Assembly (NCBI GenBank): GCA_963668595.1
Contig: OY764876.1
Span: 2,790,001 to 2,854,000 of the forward strand
From: GWE2-42-39 sp963668595
GTDB lineage: Bacteria; Bacteroidota; Bacteroidia; Bacteroidales; Prolixibacteraceae
Length of the DNA stretch: 64,000 nt
Direction: 5' to 3'
Numbering within the stretch: position 1 is the first letter of the stretch; each line of letters starts with the position of its first letter. The position numbers were made by a program, and so were the translations under genes. Positions 24,823 through 33,930 of the stretch are shown here, piece by piece. The notes beneath the pieces were generated by a model. That model did not search any database and had not been told where the DNA came from. It worked only from the letters and a program-made list of their open reading frames with translations.

Positions 24823-24830
24823 CAAAGGTA
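24823..24830 (-). promoter_or_regulatory. putative -7 element for pyrH
   Basis: The minus strand reads TACCTTTG (TAnnTTTG) 16 nt before the pyrH ATG, leaving only a very short leader. Confidence 0.45.
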
Positions 24831-24964
24831 AAAAATATGATTAATCAAGCTTATGCATTCATTTCTTTTCTGACCGGCGAATTCTTCATTCGTCATATCT
24901 TCCCAAATATTCATCCAATGAATGCTTCATTTTTTATATTTTCGAAACAAAATAGAAAATTATT

Positions 24965-26581
24965 ATGAAAAAGATTTTCAGCACAATCCTCTTTTTAGGG
25001 ATAATTTGGGCTATACAAGCTCAGGATAAATCAGATTGGGTATTTGATGTTCCGGATGGATGTACATCAATTACAGTAGGGAAAAACGCCAGCGCAGATG
25101 GAAGTGTTATAACTTCTCACACCGACGACAGTCACCGTACTCGTTCAGAAATGGATATTATTCCGGCAATGAACCACAACAAAAATGCCACAACAACCAT
25201 GTATAAACGCGAAGCTTGCAACGATTTTGCAATGCCTACCTACAAACATACTCCTATTGGTGAAATCCCCCAGATTGATCACACGTTTGCCTTCATCAAT
25301 ACGGCTTACCCTTGTATGAACGAGCGCCAGCTGGGAATTGGCGAATCGACATTTGGAGGAAGAGCGGAATTACAATCGGATCAGGGCTTGATTGATTGCC
25401 AGCGACTCTGTCGCCTGATGCTTGAACGCACAACAAACGCACGTGATGCAATCCGCATGGCCGGGGAGTTGATCAAAAAATACGGATGGAATGATGCAGG
25501 AGAATGTTTAACCATTGCCGATCCGCAGGAAGTTTGGCACTTTGAAGTGGTTGGCCCCGGTAAAGGAAAAACCGGAGGAATTTGGGTGGCTCAACGTGTT
25601 CCAGACGACCATGTAGCCTGCAATGTGAATGCAAGTACCATTAAAGAAGTTGACTTGAATCAGCCCGATTATTTCATGGCTTCGGAAAATATTTATACTG
25701 TAGCCAAAGAAAACGGATGGTGGAAAGAGGGAGAAACTTTCCGTTGGTGCTATGCATATGCGCCGGAAAGCCGCGAAGCTATTGCGTCACGCCGTCGCGA
25801 ATGGCGTATCTTCGATCTACTTGCCCCGTCAATGAAACTTGATCCGAATGCCCAGGACTATCCATTTTCGGTAAAACCAGATGTTCCTGTTTCGCTGGAA
25901 AAGCTGATCAACATTTTCAAGGATTATTACCAGGGCACTCCATACGACATGAGAAGAAATATTACCGCTACAAACAGCGAAGGGAAGCAGGAAATTTCGC
26001 CGCTGGCCAACCCGTTTATGCCTTATGATCAGCTTCCGCTACACAATGTAAGTGGCGGCTGGTATCACGTAGATGAGAAATCCGGAAAAATCGACTTTCT
26101 GGGAGAGCGAACGATTGCCCGCTGGTACACCATGTATGCAACAATAATTCAGTGCAGAAGCTGGTTGCCTGATGCAATTGGCGGTTTGGTATGGCTGGCA
26201 CAAGACAATGTGGCAAGTTCGGTGTATGTTCCCGTATATTGCAGTGCTACCGATCTCCCTGTTTCATACAAGACTCCGGGACGCCCGAATGGTTATACTT
26301 CTCAATCGGCATGGTGGGCTTTCAATCGTTTAGGAACATTGGCAGCTCAACGTTGGGGCGACATGCACAAAGATTTGGATGCAGTATGGATTCCGATGCA
26401 AAAGGAGTGGATTCAGGAGCAAAAAAAGATTGAAGCAGAAGCGATGTCACTTTATAAAAAGAAACCACAAAAAGCAATTGAATTTCTGACCGGCTATTCC
26501 AATCAGCAAGCAGAAAAGGCTGTAGAGCAGGCGTGGAAATTAGGCGATCAGCTTTGGACTAAATACGATGAAAAATTCTGA
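24965..26581 (+). CDS. C69-family secreted dipeptidase
   Basis: This 538-residue protein belongs to the C69 (PepD/U34) dipeptidases, N-terminal nucleophile hydrolases that cleave dipeptides. After a signal peptide (MKKIFSTILFLGIIWAIQAQ) comes DGCTSITVGKNASADGS, where the Cys is the expected nucleophile, exposed by processing; HTDDSHRTRSEM follows as in the family. AINTAYP-like text appears as FAFINTAYPCMNERQLGIGE, and TNARDAIRMAGELIKKYG is also typical. The signal peptide places it in the periplasm. It has its own transcript and ends in a hairpin shared with tsf. Confidence 0.92.
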   Translation: MKKIFSTILFLGIIWAIQAQDKSDWVFDVPDGCTSITVGKNASADGSVITSHTDDSHRTRSEMDIIPAMNHNKNATTTMYKREACNDFAMPTYKHTPIGEIPQIDHTFAFINTAYPCMNERQLGIGESTFGGRAELQSDQGLIDCQRLCRLMLERTTNARDAIRMAGELIKKYGWNDAGECLTIADPQEVWHFEVVGPGKGKTGGIWVAQRVPDDHVACNVNASTIKEVDLNQPDYFMASENIYTVAKENGWWKEGETFRWCYAYAPESREAIASRRREWRIFDLLAPSMKLDPNAQDYPFSVKPDVPVSLEKLINIFKDYYQGTPYDMRRNITATNSEGKQEISPLANPFMPYDQLPLHNVSGGWYHVDEKSGKIDFLGERTIARWYTMYATIIQCRSWLPDAIGGLVWLAQDNVASSVYVPVYCSATDLPVSYKTPGRPNGYTSQSAWWAFNRLGTLAAQRWGDMHKDLDAVWIPMQKEWIQEQKKIEAEAMSLYKKKPQKAIEFLTGYSNQQAEKAVEQAWKLGDQLWTKYDEKF

Positions 26582-26586
26582 AAAAG

Positions 26587-26618
26587 AAAAGAGGCATCTG
26601 AATACAGGTGCCTCTTTT
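26587..26618. terminator. bidirectional terminator between the C69 gene and tsf
   Basis: A perfect 10-bp stem AAAAGAGGCA/TGCCTCTTTT (26587-26596, 26609-26618) has A- and T-rich ends that suit both directions. Confidence 0.85.
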
Positions 26619-26637
26619 CATAATATCAAGATTGTAA

Positions 26638-27465
26638 TTATTCAGACAAAGCATAACGTACAAACCCAGTTACGGTCAAATCTTTGTCGTTAGACTTCAG
26701 ATAATCAGCAACAGTTTGTTTGTTTTCTTTGATGAAAGCTTGATTCAGCAATGTGCTTTCTTTGAAGAATTTTTCCAAAGCACCTTGAGCAATTTTATCT
26801 AGCATTGCTTCTGGTTTTCCTTCCAAACGGAATTTTTCTTTGGCGATTTCTAATTCTTTTTCAATAACATCCGGAGCAACTGAATTTTTATCAACTGCCA
26901 CAGGACTCATTGCTGCTACTTGCATAGCAACATCTTTAGCTACTTGTTCGTCAACATTTGCTTTGTTGAAACCAACCAAAGTAGCCAATTTATTTCCAGG
27001 GTGAATATAAGCAACAACTGTTTCTGCCTGAATACTTGCAAAGTAAGGCAAATCCAGTTTTTCGCCAATCACACCGGTTTGTTCAAGCACTTGTGCTTCA
27101 ACAGTACGGCCATCCATTTCGATTGCTTTTACTGCTTCCAGGTCAGTTGCATTGGCTGTCAATGCACGCTCAAGAATAGCTCCTGCAAAAGAAACAAAAC
27201 CTTCATTCTTCGCTACGAAGTCTGTTTCGCAGTTCAATACTACCACACCACCTGATTTTTTATCAGCTGAAACTTTTGCCAAAACAACACCTTCAGTAGC
27301 TTCTCTGTCGGCACGTTTGCTAGCAACTAATTTCCCTCTTTCGCGGATAATTTCAGTGGCACGTTCGAAATTTCCTTCGGCTTCAGCAAGGGCGTTTTTA
27401 CAGTCCATCATGCCGGCTCCGGTTGCTTTACGCAACTTCATTACATCTGCTGCACTAATTGACAT
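26638..27465 (-). CDS. tsf: elongation factor Ts
   Basis: This 275-residue guanine-nucleotide exchange factor recycles EF-Tu. It starts MSISAADVMKLRKATGAGMM and continues DCKNALAEAEGNFERA, VVLNCETDFVAKNEGF and YIHPGNKLATLVGF, all diagnostic. It follows rpsB after 32 nt and is the last gene of the rplM-rpsI-rpsB-tsf run. Confidence 0.97.
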   Translation of the reverse strand: MSISAADVMKLRKATGAGMMDCKNALAEAEGNFERATEIIRERGKLVASKRADREATEGVVLAKVSADKKSGGVVVLNCETDFVAKNEGFVSFAGAILERALTANATDLEAVKAIEMDGRTVEAQVLEQTGVIGEKLDLPYFASIQAETVVAYIHPGNKLATLVGFNKANVDEQVAKDVAMQVAAMSPVAVDKNSVAPDVIEKELEIAKEKFRLEGKPEAMLDKIAQGALEKFFKESTLLNQAFIKENKQTVADYLKSNDKDLTVTGFVRYALSE

Positions 27466-27497
27466 TTTATATCGTATTTAGAATGAATACCTAAAAA

Positions 27498-28286
27498 TTA
27501 CTCTTCTTCTTCGATCCCAGCTTCAACGCCGTCTTCTTCCTCTTCTACTTCTGAATCGTCGTCAGCTTTTCCTTCGGCACCGTCTTTTTCGCGCTCAATT
27601 TTGCGCTCAGACATTCCTTCTTTAATTGCTTCAGCCATTACTCCAACAATCAATTTAATTGACTGAGAAGCATCGTCGTTAGCAGGAATTACGAAATCGA
27701 TTCCGTCTGGATCAGAGTTGGTATCAACCATCGCAAATACTGGAATACCCAAACGTTGAGCTTCGCGAACTGCGATTTTCTCTTTCAGCACGTCAACCAC
27801 AAACAAGGCTGCAGGAAGACGAGTCAGGTCGGCGATACTACCCAAAACTTTTTCCAGTTTGGCACGCTGACGAGTAATCTGAAGTTTTTCACGTTTTGAG
27901 AGGTTATCCCAAGCACTTTCCTTCATCAACTTGTCAATCGACATCATTTTTTTCACGGCTTTACGGATAGTCGGGAAGTTGGTCAACATACCTCCAGGCC
28001 AACGTTCAACCACGTAAGGCATATTTACTCCGCCAACCAAATCAGCAACGATGTCTTTGGCTTGTTTTTTTGTTGCAACGAATAAGATTTTGCGGCCTGA
28101 TTTAGCAATTTGCTTCAATGCAGCAGCAGCTTCGTCAACTTTTACAACTGTTTTTTGAAGATCGATGATGTGGATTCCGTTTTTCTCCATGAAAATGTAC
28201 GGAGCCATGTTTGGATTCCACTTTCTTTTAAGGTGCCCGAAATGTGCTCCGGCATCCAATAATTGATTAAAACTTGTTCTTGGCAT
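27498..28286 (-). CDS. rpsB: 30S ribosomal protein S2
   Basis: This 262-residue protein of the small ribosomal subunit starts MPRTSFNQLLDAGAHFGHL and shows KRKWNPNMAPYIF, HIIDLQKT, VERWPGGMLTNF and VDTNSDPDGIDFVIPANDDA. The ATG at 28286 is set by the family; the frame upstream has no likeness. The last 30 residues are an acidic tail rich in Asp and Glu (EVEEEEDGVEAGIEEEE), longer than in E. coli. A hairpin lies in the 117-nt gap to rpsI. Confidence 0.97.
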   Translation of the reverse strand: MPRTSFNQLLDAGAHFGHLKRKWNPNMAPYIFMEKNGIHIIDLQKTVVKVDEAAAALKQIAKSGRKILFVATKKQAKDIVADLVGGVNMPYVVERWPGGMLTNFPTIRKAVKKMMSIDKLMKESAWDNLSKREKLQITRQRAKLEKVLGSIADLTRLPAALFVVDVLKEKIAVREAQRLGIPVFAMVDTNSDPDGIDFVIPANDDASQSIKLIVGVMAEAIKEGMSERKIEREKDGAEGKADDDSEVEEEEDGVEAGIEEEE

Positions 28287-28339
28287 CTTTTTACTTTTTT
28301 TAAAAAATAATTTTACTCTTAAAAGCAATTGCTAAGTAG

Positions 28340-28356
28340 TTCCGGCAAAGCCGGAA
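28340..28356 (-). promoter_or_regulatory. hairpin in the rpsI-rpsB gap
   Basis: A perfect 7-bp stem TTCCGGC/GCCGGAA has a 3-nt loop, 53 nt upstream of rpsB. No T run follows, so it is more likely a translational or processing element than a terminator. Confidence 0.4.
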
Positions 28357-28403
28357 GTCTCAACAATTTAGACCCATAGCAAAATATTTTCGTGATAAAA
28401 ATA

Positions 28404-28790
28404 TTAACGTTTTGAGAATTGGAATCTCTTGCGTGCTTTGGGTTGACCCGGTTTTTTACGTTCAACCTCACGAGGATCTCTGGTTAAGAAACCAGCATGC
28501 TTCAATTCTGGTCTTGATTCAGGATTAATCTCAATCAAGGCACGGGCAATCGCCATACGCATTGCTTCAGCCTGTCCGGTGATACCTCCGCCATCCAAAT
28601 TGGCTTTTACATCATATTGTCCGGCTACTCCAAGCAAATTCAGCGGTTGTTTAACCATATACTGAAGTGTTCCTGTTGGGAAATACTCATTCAGCTCTCT
28701 TCCGTTGATGGTAATATTTCCTTTACCTTCGCTGACATAAATGCGAGCAACAGCAGTTTTCCTACGTCCGATGGTGTTAACTACTTCCAT
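28404..28790 (-). CDS. rpsI: 30S ribosomal protein S9
   Basis: This 128-residue small-subunit protein shows NTIGRRKTAVARIYV, GKGNITINGRELNEYF, GGGITGQAEAMRMAIARAL and the C-terminal KARKRFQFSKR that reaches the P-site tRNA. It follows rplM after 5 nt. Confidence 0.97.
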   Translation of the reverse strand: MEVVNTIGRRKTAVARIYVSEGKGNITINGRELNEYFPTGTLQYMVKQPLNLLGVAGQYDVKANLDGGGITGQAEAMRMAIARALIEINPESRPELKHAGFLTRDPREVERKKPGQPKARKRFQFSKR

Positions 28791-28795
28791 TGTGC

Positions 28796-29251
28796 TTATT
28801 TAATAGTACTTAAATCAATAACTTTTGGTTGTTGTGCCTGTTGGTCATGTTCTGATCCAACGTACACTCTCAGATTGGTGAAAATTTTGTTACCCAAACG
28901 ATTTTTGGGGAGCATACCTTTCACCGCCTTTTCAACTAAGCGCTCTGGATATTTCGCCAGGATTTCAGAAGGAGTTTGAGAACGTTGGCCGCCTGGATAA
29001 CCTGAATAACGGATATAAACTTTGTCATTCATTTTTTTTCCAGTCAAACGTACTTTCTCTGCATTGATAACGATTACATTGTCACCACAGTCAACGTGCG
29101 GAGTATAGCTGGGTTTATTTTTCCCTCTCAGGATTTTAGCCACTTTACTGGCCAAACGACCCAATACTTCGTCAGTCGCATCGACAATAAACCATTCTTT
29201 TTGTACCGTGGCTTTATTGGCCGACACGGTTTTGTAACTTAGTGTATCCAC
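28796..29251 (-). CDS. rplM: 50S ribosomal protein L13 (GTG start)
   Basis: This 151-residue large-subunit protein shows KEWFIVDATDEVLGRLAS, YTPHVDCGDNVIVINA, SGYPGGQRSQTPSEIL and AVKGMLPKNRLG. Bacteroidota L13 begins MDTLSYKT; here the matching residues start at a GTG (29249-29251), which gives exactly the usual length. A second in-frame GTG at 29276-29278 would add nine residues and is less likely. The leader upstream forms a nested hairpin, and a good promoter lies at 29413-29443. It leads the rplM-rpsI-rpsB-tsf run. Confidence 0.94.
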   Translation of the reverse strand: MDTLSYKTVSANKATVQKEWFIVDATDEVLGRLASKVAKILRGKNKPSYTPHVDCGDNVIVINAEKVRLTGKKMNDKVYIRYSGYPGGQRSQTPSEILAKYPERLVEKAVKGMLPKNRLGNKIFTNLRVYVGSEHDQQAQQPKVIDLSTIK

Positions 29252-29286
29252 TTGTTTTTTATTAAAATTATTAAACACTAAATCCG

Positions 29287-29325
29287 AAATTCCATGTATC
29301 GAAACGCAGGTCGTTTACGGAATTT
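29287..29325 (-). promoter_or_regulatory. structured leader of rplM, possible L13 autoregulatory element
   Basis: On the minus strand AAATTCC pairs with GGAATTT (29319-29325 and 29287-29293), and inside it AAACG pairs with CGTTT (29312-29316 and 29302-29306), giving a hairpin with an internal loop 36 nt before the GTG start. Ribosomal-protein leaders of this type often bind their own product; that is inference here. Confidence 0.45.
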
Positions 29326-29412
29326 ATCAGCATAGGCCGTGCCAATAAGATATTATCACCCGCATTTTCAATAACTTACAAGAACTCCGAACACGTACAA
29401 TAATCGGGACTG

Positions 29413-29443
29413 CAAAAGTATTTCTTTTTTTCAAAAAACCAAA
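29413..29443 (-). promoter_or_regulatory. promoter of the rplM operon
   Basis: Read on the minus strand: TTTG (29443-29440), 19-nt spacer, TACTTTTG (29420-29413). This matches the Bacteroidota -33/-7 consensus and predicts a leader of about 155 nt. The rest of 29252-29605 holds no gene. Confidence 0.65.
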
Positions 29444-29605
29444 AGCAATCTTCATTCATTTTCATTTTTAACGAAAAGATTTTCAAAGGATAAAACAACG
29501 CTCTCACAACAGCTTTTTACCCGGAAAAGTTAAAAATTGATTATTGCTGAAATAATTTTAATTTTCGGACTTCGTTATTGTTTTAAACAAAACCTATTTA
29601 CCCGA

Positions 29606-31195
29606 ATGATTTTTCTTTCAGATAAAAAAAACCGGATTCACCGGCACATTTATTTCTGGACACTCATTGCAACTGCAATCAGCCTTCCGACTTCAAAAGC
29701 TCTGATGAGCATCACGCCTTTCCTATTACTAATCAATTGGCTATGGGAAGGACGTTTAAAAGAAAAAATCAGCCGCTTTGCCGGCAATCCGGCAATCTGG
29801 TTACTTCCTGCTATTTTTGGATTATACATCGCTGGATTACTGTGGACCAACAGCTTACGCTGGGGTCTTCACGATCTGAAAATTCAGATTCCCTTGCTTA
29901 TTTTTCCGTTGGTAATCGGCACTTCACCCCAACTTCAATTTAAAGAAATAAAAACCATTTTGCAGTGGTTTGCCGGAGCAACAGTATTTGCCAGCCTTTG
30001 TAGTTTGTATGTGTGGCTGGGATTTTCAGGAACTGAAATACGCGAAGTACGCGATATTTCACTTTTTGTTTCCCATATACGATTTGCTTTACTGATTAAC
30101 ATTGCCATTTTTTCGTTGTTGTGGCTAAGTTGTAGTACGAAATTACAAACTCCGAAAAAAGAAAAGTTAATTTACTTCGGAATCGCCTCATGGTTAACAC
30201 TTTTCCTGTTTGTTTTGCAATCGGCAACCGGAATTATTGTTTTTGTGGCAGTGGTCGGAATATTATTTTTCTGGCTGATTTCCCGTATTCAGCATGTGGT
30301 TCTTCGTTTCTTTCTTTTCGTTTTACTGATGATGGTGCCTGTTTTTATTGGAGCCTACCTTACCAAATGCATCAATAGTTTTTATCAACTTGAAAACGTT
30401 TCGGAAAAGGAATTGAATGAAACCACCCAACGGGGCAATGTGTATCACCACGACCCAACACTGAAGCAATTGGAAAACGGGCATTATGTATTTCTGTTTA
30501 TTGCCGAAGATGAATTGCGCGAAGTCTGGAACCAGCGGAGTCAGTTTCGGTTTGACTCAACTTATGCCGGTGGATTTAATAAATATGTGCTGTACCGTTA
30601 TCTCACGTCGAAAGGGTTGCGTAAAGATGCCGAAGGGTTGTCGCAACTGAGCGACGATGATGTTGCCAATATTGAACACGGAGCGACGAATTACCGCTAC
30701 ACAAACAAATTTTCTGTCAGTCGGCGCATTTACCAGATTATCTGGGAATTTAATGAGTACCAAAATGGCGCAAATCCGGCCGGTCACTCGGTAACGCAGC
30801 GTATCGAATATTTTAAAATTGCAGTGCAGGTCATTCGCGAAAATTTCTGGTTTGGCACCGGCACTGGCGGGTATTATCAGGCTTATCAGAAAAAATACGA
30901 CGACCATCCGTTTTTCAGTGCACCTACCTATCGGCAACGATCACACAACATGTGGCTGAGTTATTGGGTCGATTTCGGATTGTTTGGACTTCTGTTTGTA
31001 TGCTTTGCTTATACTTATCCGGTTTTCCGGCAAGGCAAACAACGCAGCTTTCTGCTTCTCACTTTTTCGTTGATTGTTTTGCTTTCGTGCATCAATGAGG
31101 ATACCCTGAATAATCACGATGCAATTACTTTCGTTGCATTCTTCTTCTCATTATTTCTGTTTAGCAAGTATGAAAACGGACCGCTTGCCGAATAG
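29606..31195 (+). CDS. O-antigen ligase / Wzy_C-type membrane protein
   Basis: This 529-residue protein has about ten hydrophobic segments and a large polar loop (about residues 270-430) before the last ones. The loop ends in RENFWFGTGTGGYYQAY and SHNMWLSYWVDFGLFGLLF, the Wzy_C/O-antigen-ligase hallmark in which the His and Arg-containing periplasmic loop binds glycan and undecaprenyl donors. It probably joins a polysaccharide to lipid A core or another acceptor, though a polymerase role cannot be excluded. ATG at 29606 (MIFLSDKKNRIH) is used; a TTG at 29537 would add 23 residues. Its end overlaps mpg by 26 nt. No glycosyltransferase cluster is nearby. Confidence 0.8.
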   Translation: MIFLSDKKNRIHRHIYFWTLIATAISLPTSKALMSITPFLLLINWLWEGRLKEKISRFAGNPAIWLLPAIFGLYIAGLLWTNSLRWGLHDLKIQIPLLIFPLVIGTSPQLQFKEIKTILQWFAGATVFASLCSLYVWLGFSGTEIREVRDISLFVSHIRFALLINIAIFSLLWLSCSTKLQTPKKEKLIYFGIASWLTLFLFVLQSATGIIVFVAVVGILFFWLISRIQHVVLRFFLFVLLMMVPVFIGAYLTKCINSFYQLENVSEKELNETTQRGNVYHHDPTLKQLENGHYVFLFIAEDELREVWNQRSQFRFDSTYAGGFNKYVLYRYLTSKGLRKDAEGLSQLSDDDVANIEHGATNYRYTNKFSVSRRIYQIIWEFNEYQNGANPAGHSVTQRIEYFKIAVQVIRENFWFGTGTGGYYQAYQKKYDDHPFFSAPTYRQRSHNMWLSYWVDFGLFGLLFVCFAYTYPVFRQGKQRSFLLLTFSLIVLLSCINEDTLNNHDAITFVAFFFSLFLFSKYENGPLAE

Positions 31196-31682
31196 CTTTT
31201 TTCAGCGCGATGTGCTGGATGTTGCACCCGAATTGCTGGGAAAAATACTGGTTCGCCGTTTTGCTGATGGAACAGAAAAACGATATGCCATTACTGAAGT
31301 AGAAGCCTACAGGGGAGAAGAAGATTTGGCCTGTCATGCATCGAAGGGACGCACGCCGCGCACCGAAATTATGTACCACCCAGGCGCTCATGTGTATGTA
31401 TATCTGATTTACGGCATGTACTGGATGCTGAATTTTGTAACCGGATCCGACAATGAGCCATCAGCAGTACTCATTCGCGGCATCGAAGGTTTTTCAGGTC
31501 CCGGGCGAGTTGGGCGCGAGCTGAAATTAGACAAATCGTTTTACGGCGAAAATCTTGAATCTTCGAACCGAATTTGGGTTGAAGATGCTCCGTTTATTCA
31601 AAAATTCAATATATCGCCACGTATTGGCGTTGATTATGCCGGAGAAATCTGGGCCGGCAAACATTGGCGATATTTCACCTAA
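31170..31682 (+). CDS. mpg: DNA-3-methyladenine glycosylase (AAG/Mpg family)
   Basis: This 170-residue base-excision enzyme removes alkylated purines. It shows LPNSFFQRDVLDVAPELLGK, ITEVEAYRGEEDLACHA (with the catalytic Glu), KGRTPRTEIMYHPGAHVYVY, LIYGMYWMLNFV and PRIGVDYAGE. It is somewhat shorter than typical members but has both ends. The ATG at 31170 lies inside the end of the ligase gene, so the two are probably translated from one mRNA. Together with radA and the Ada-like gene it is the third DNA-repair gene in the window. Confidence 0.93.
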   Translation: MKTDRLPNSFFQRDVLDVAPELLGKILVRRFADGTEKRYAITEVEAYRGEEDLACHASKGRTPRTEIMYHPGAHVYVYLIYGMYWMLNFVTGSDNEPSAVLIRGIEGFSGPGRVGRELKLDKSFYGENLESSNRIWVEDAPFIQKFNISPRIGVDYAGEIWAGKHWRYFT

Positions 31683-31772
31683 AATCCATTTTCAATCGGG
31701 ATGTTTGGTCTTCTTTTAAAAAATATATCTTTGCAACAGAACAGAACAAACCAGAACTATTAAACTACTACA

Positions 31773-33929
31773 ATGATGAACCGACTTATTTTTCAGTTTA
31801 GTTTGATTTTCCTCATCGTAATTCAGGCATTAAGTACTCAGGCACAGTATCAGTATCCGTTTCAAAATCCGAATTTGGATACCGAAGTACGCATTCAGGA
31901 TTTGATTGGCCGACTTACCCTGGAAGAAAAGGCATCGCTGATGGTGCACAACACACAAGGAGTAGAACGCCTCGGCATTCCGGCCTACGATTGGTGGAAC
32001 GAATGTCTGCACGGAGTAGCACGTGCCGGACGGGCAACTATTTTCCCTCAGGCAATTGGCATGGCCGCTACCTTTGATGCACAATTAATTAATCAGGCAG
32101 CAACCGTAATTTCCGATGAAGCCCGTGCAAAGTTCAACGAAGGTGTTCGAATCGGGAATCGCGGACGTTACACCGGACTCACATTCTGGACTCCGAACAT
32201 CAACATTTTCCGTGATCCTCGCTGGGGCCGCGGGCACGAAACCTATGGCGAAGACCCGTTTTTAACCGCAACAATAGGAACCTCCTTCATGAAAGGAATT
32301 CAAGGCGACAATCCGAAATATTTGAAAGCAGCAGCTTGTGCCAAACATTTTGCAGTACACAGCGGGCCCGAAGCTGTTCGCCACCGATTCAATGCGGTCG
32401 TAGATGAAAATGACCTAAGAAACACCTACCTGCCAGCATTTAAAACACTTACAGACAATGGCGTAGCCGGAGTAATGTGCGCATACAACCGCACCAACGA
32501 TGAAGCCTGCTGCGGAGGAAATGTTCTTTTAAGCACCATTCTGCGTCAAGAATGGGGATTTGGGGGCTACATTGTTTCCGATTGCGGCGCATTGTACGAC
32601 ATTTGGAAATTTCACAAACTCACCACCAATCCGGCCGAAGCAGCTGCATTGGCTATTAAAAACTCTGTAAACATTAATTGCGGCGACACTTATAAAGCTA
32701 TCCCAAAAGCGGTAGAAAAAGGTCTTATTTCTGAAAAAGAAGTGGACTCTGCCCTGGTTGATGCATTGCGAATTTTATTCCGTTTGGGCTGGTTCGATCC
32801 GGCAGAAAAACTCCCATGGGCTCAACTTAGCGCAAAAGATGTAGCAAGCCCGGAGCATTTGGCAACATCGCGCGAAGTAGCTCAAAAATCAATTGTTCTG
32901 CTGAAAAACAATGGCATCCTGCCTTTGGAGAAAGATATTAAATCAGTATTTGTTACCGGTCCCAACGCAACTAGTTTTGAAGCACTTTGGGCCAACTATT
33001 TTGGTTATTCGGGTCAACTGATAACTCCGCTCGAAGGAATTGTAGAAAAAGTAAGTGCAGCCAGCATTGTTGAATACAGCGACGGCTGCGCGCTGGCCGA
33101 AGATTTCAATTTCCGCGGGCTATGGAAAGGAAAAGAAACTGAAGTAACGATTGCCTTTCTTGGACTAAATTCGTTACTTGAAGGCGAAGCAGGCGACGCA
33201 GCCTTGAGCAAATTCGGAGGCGATCGCAACGATCTGGAATTACCCGCCAATCAAATTGAGTTCATCAAAAAATTGAAGGAAGCAGGCAAACCAGTTGTCG
33301 CGGTTATAATGGGAGGAAGTGCCTTGTCGCTGGCATCGATTGAACCGTATGTGGATGCAATTCTGATGGCCTGGTATCCGGGAGAACAAGGCGGAAATGC
33401 TATTGCCGATGTGCTGTTTGGCAATGTAAATCCGGCCGGGCGCTTGCCATTAACTTTTTACAAAAGCATTAACGATTTGCCTCCTTTCGAAGACTACAAC
33501 ATGAAAGGACACACGTATCGCTATTTCGGAGGAGAAGTGGAATATCCGTTTGGCTTTGGATTGAGTTATACTTCGTTCAGCTACGGGCCAGCAACACTGG
33601 CAAAACAAAAAATTAAGGCCGACGAAAATCTGAATCTGGAACTGACAATTACAAATACCGGAGCGATGGATGGCGAAGAAGTGGTACAGCTGTATTACAA
33701 GAAAGAAGGGAAAGATGAAAATCGTCCGATCAAATCACTGGTCGGGTTTCAGCGCGTAGCCATTCCTAAAGGAGAAAAAGCCCCGGTTTGTTTTGCAATT
33801 CCGACCAAATCAATGCAATGGTACAACACAAAAACCAAACAGTATGAAGTAGTGAAAGGCAAATATCAGTTAATGATTGGCAGCTCTTCCAACGACATCA
33901 AACAGATTCTCGATTTCGAAATAAAATAA
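31773..33929 (+). CDS. glycoside hydrolase family 3 beta-xylosidase/glucosidase
   Basis: This 718-residue secreted enzyme removes sugars from the ends of beta-linked glycans. A signal peptide (MMNRLIFQFSLIFLIVIQAL) precedes the GH3 barrel. YDWWNECLHGVARAG and FWTPNINIFRDPRWGRGHET are typical of the xylosidase/arabinosidase branch, and the nucleophile is probably Asp270 in IVSDCGALYDIW. The C-terminal sandwich (SIVLLKNNGILPLEKD, AWYPGEQGGNAIADVLFG, GFGLSYTSF) ends in a fibronectin type III-like domain. No SusC/SusD pair is nearby, so it is not in a polysaccharide utilisation locus here. It ends 1 nt from the converging barrel gene. Confidence 0.92.
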   Translation: MMNRLIFQFSLIFLIVIQALSTQAQYQYPFQNPNLDTEVRIQDLIGRLTLEEKASLMVHNTQGVERLGIPAYDWWNECLHGVARAGRATIFPQAIGMAATFDAQLINQAATVISDEARAKFNEGVRIGNRGRYTGLTFWTPNINIFRDPRWGRGHETYGEDPFLTATIGTSFMKGIQGDNPKYLKAAACAKHFAVHSGPEAVRHRFNAVVDENDLRNTYLPAFKTLTDNGVAGVMCAYNRTNDEACCGGNVLLSTILRQEWGFGGYIVSDCGALYDIWKFHKLTTNPAEAAALAIKNSVNINCGDTYKAIPKAVEKGLISEKEVDSALVDALRILFRLGWFDPAEKLPWAQLSAKDVASPEHLATSREVAQKSIVLLKNNGILPLEKDIKSVFVTGPNATSFEALWANYFGYSGQLITPLEGIVEKVSAASIVEYSDGCALAEDFNFRGLWKGKETEVTIAFLGLNSLLEGEAGDAALSKFGGDRNDLELPANQIEFIKKLKEAGKPVVAVIMGGSALSLASIEPYVDAILMAWYPGEQGGNAIADVLFGNVNPAGRLPLTFYKSINDLPPFEDYNMKGHTYRYFGGEVEYPFGFGLSYTSFSYGPATLAKQKIKADENLNLELTITNTGAMDGEEVVQLYYKKEGKDENRPIKSLVGFQRVAIPKGEKAPVCFAIPTKSMQWYNTKTKQYEVVKGKYQLMIGSSSNDIKQILDFEIK

Positions 33930-33930
33930 T

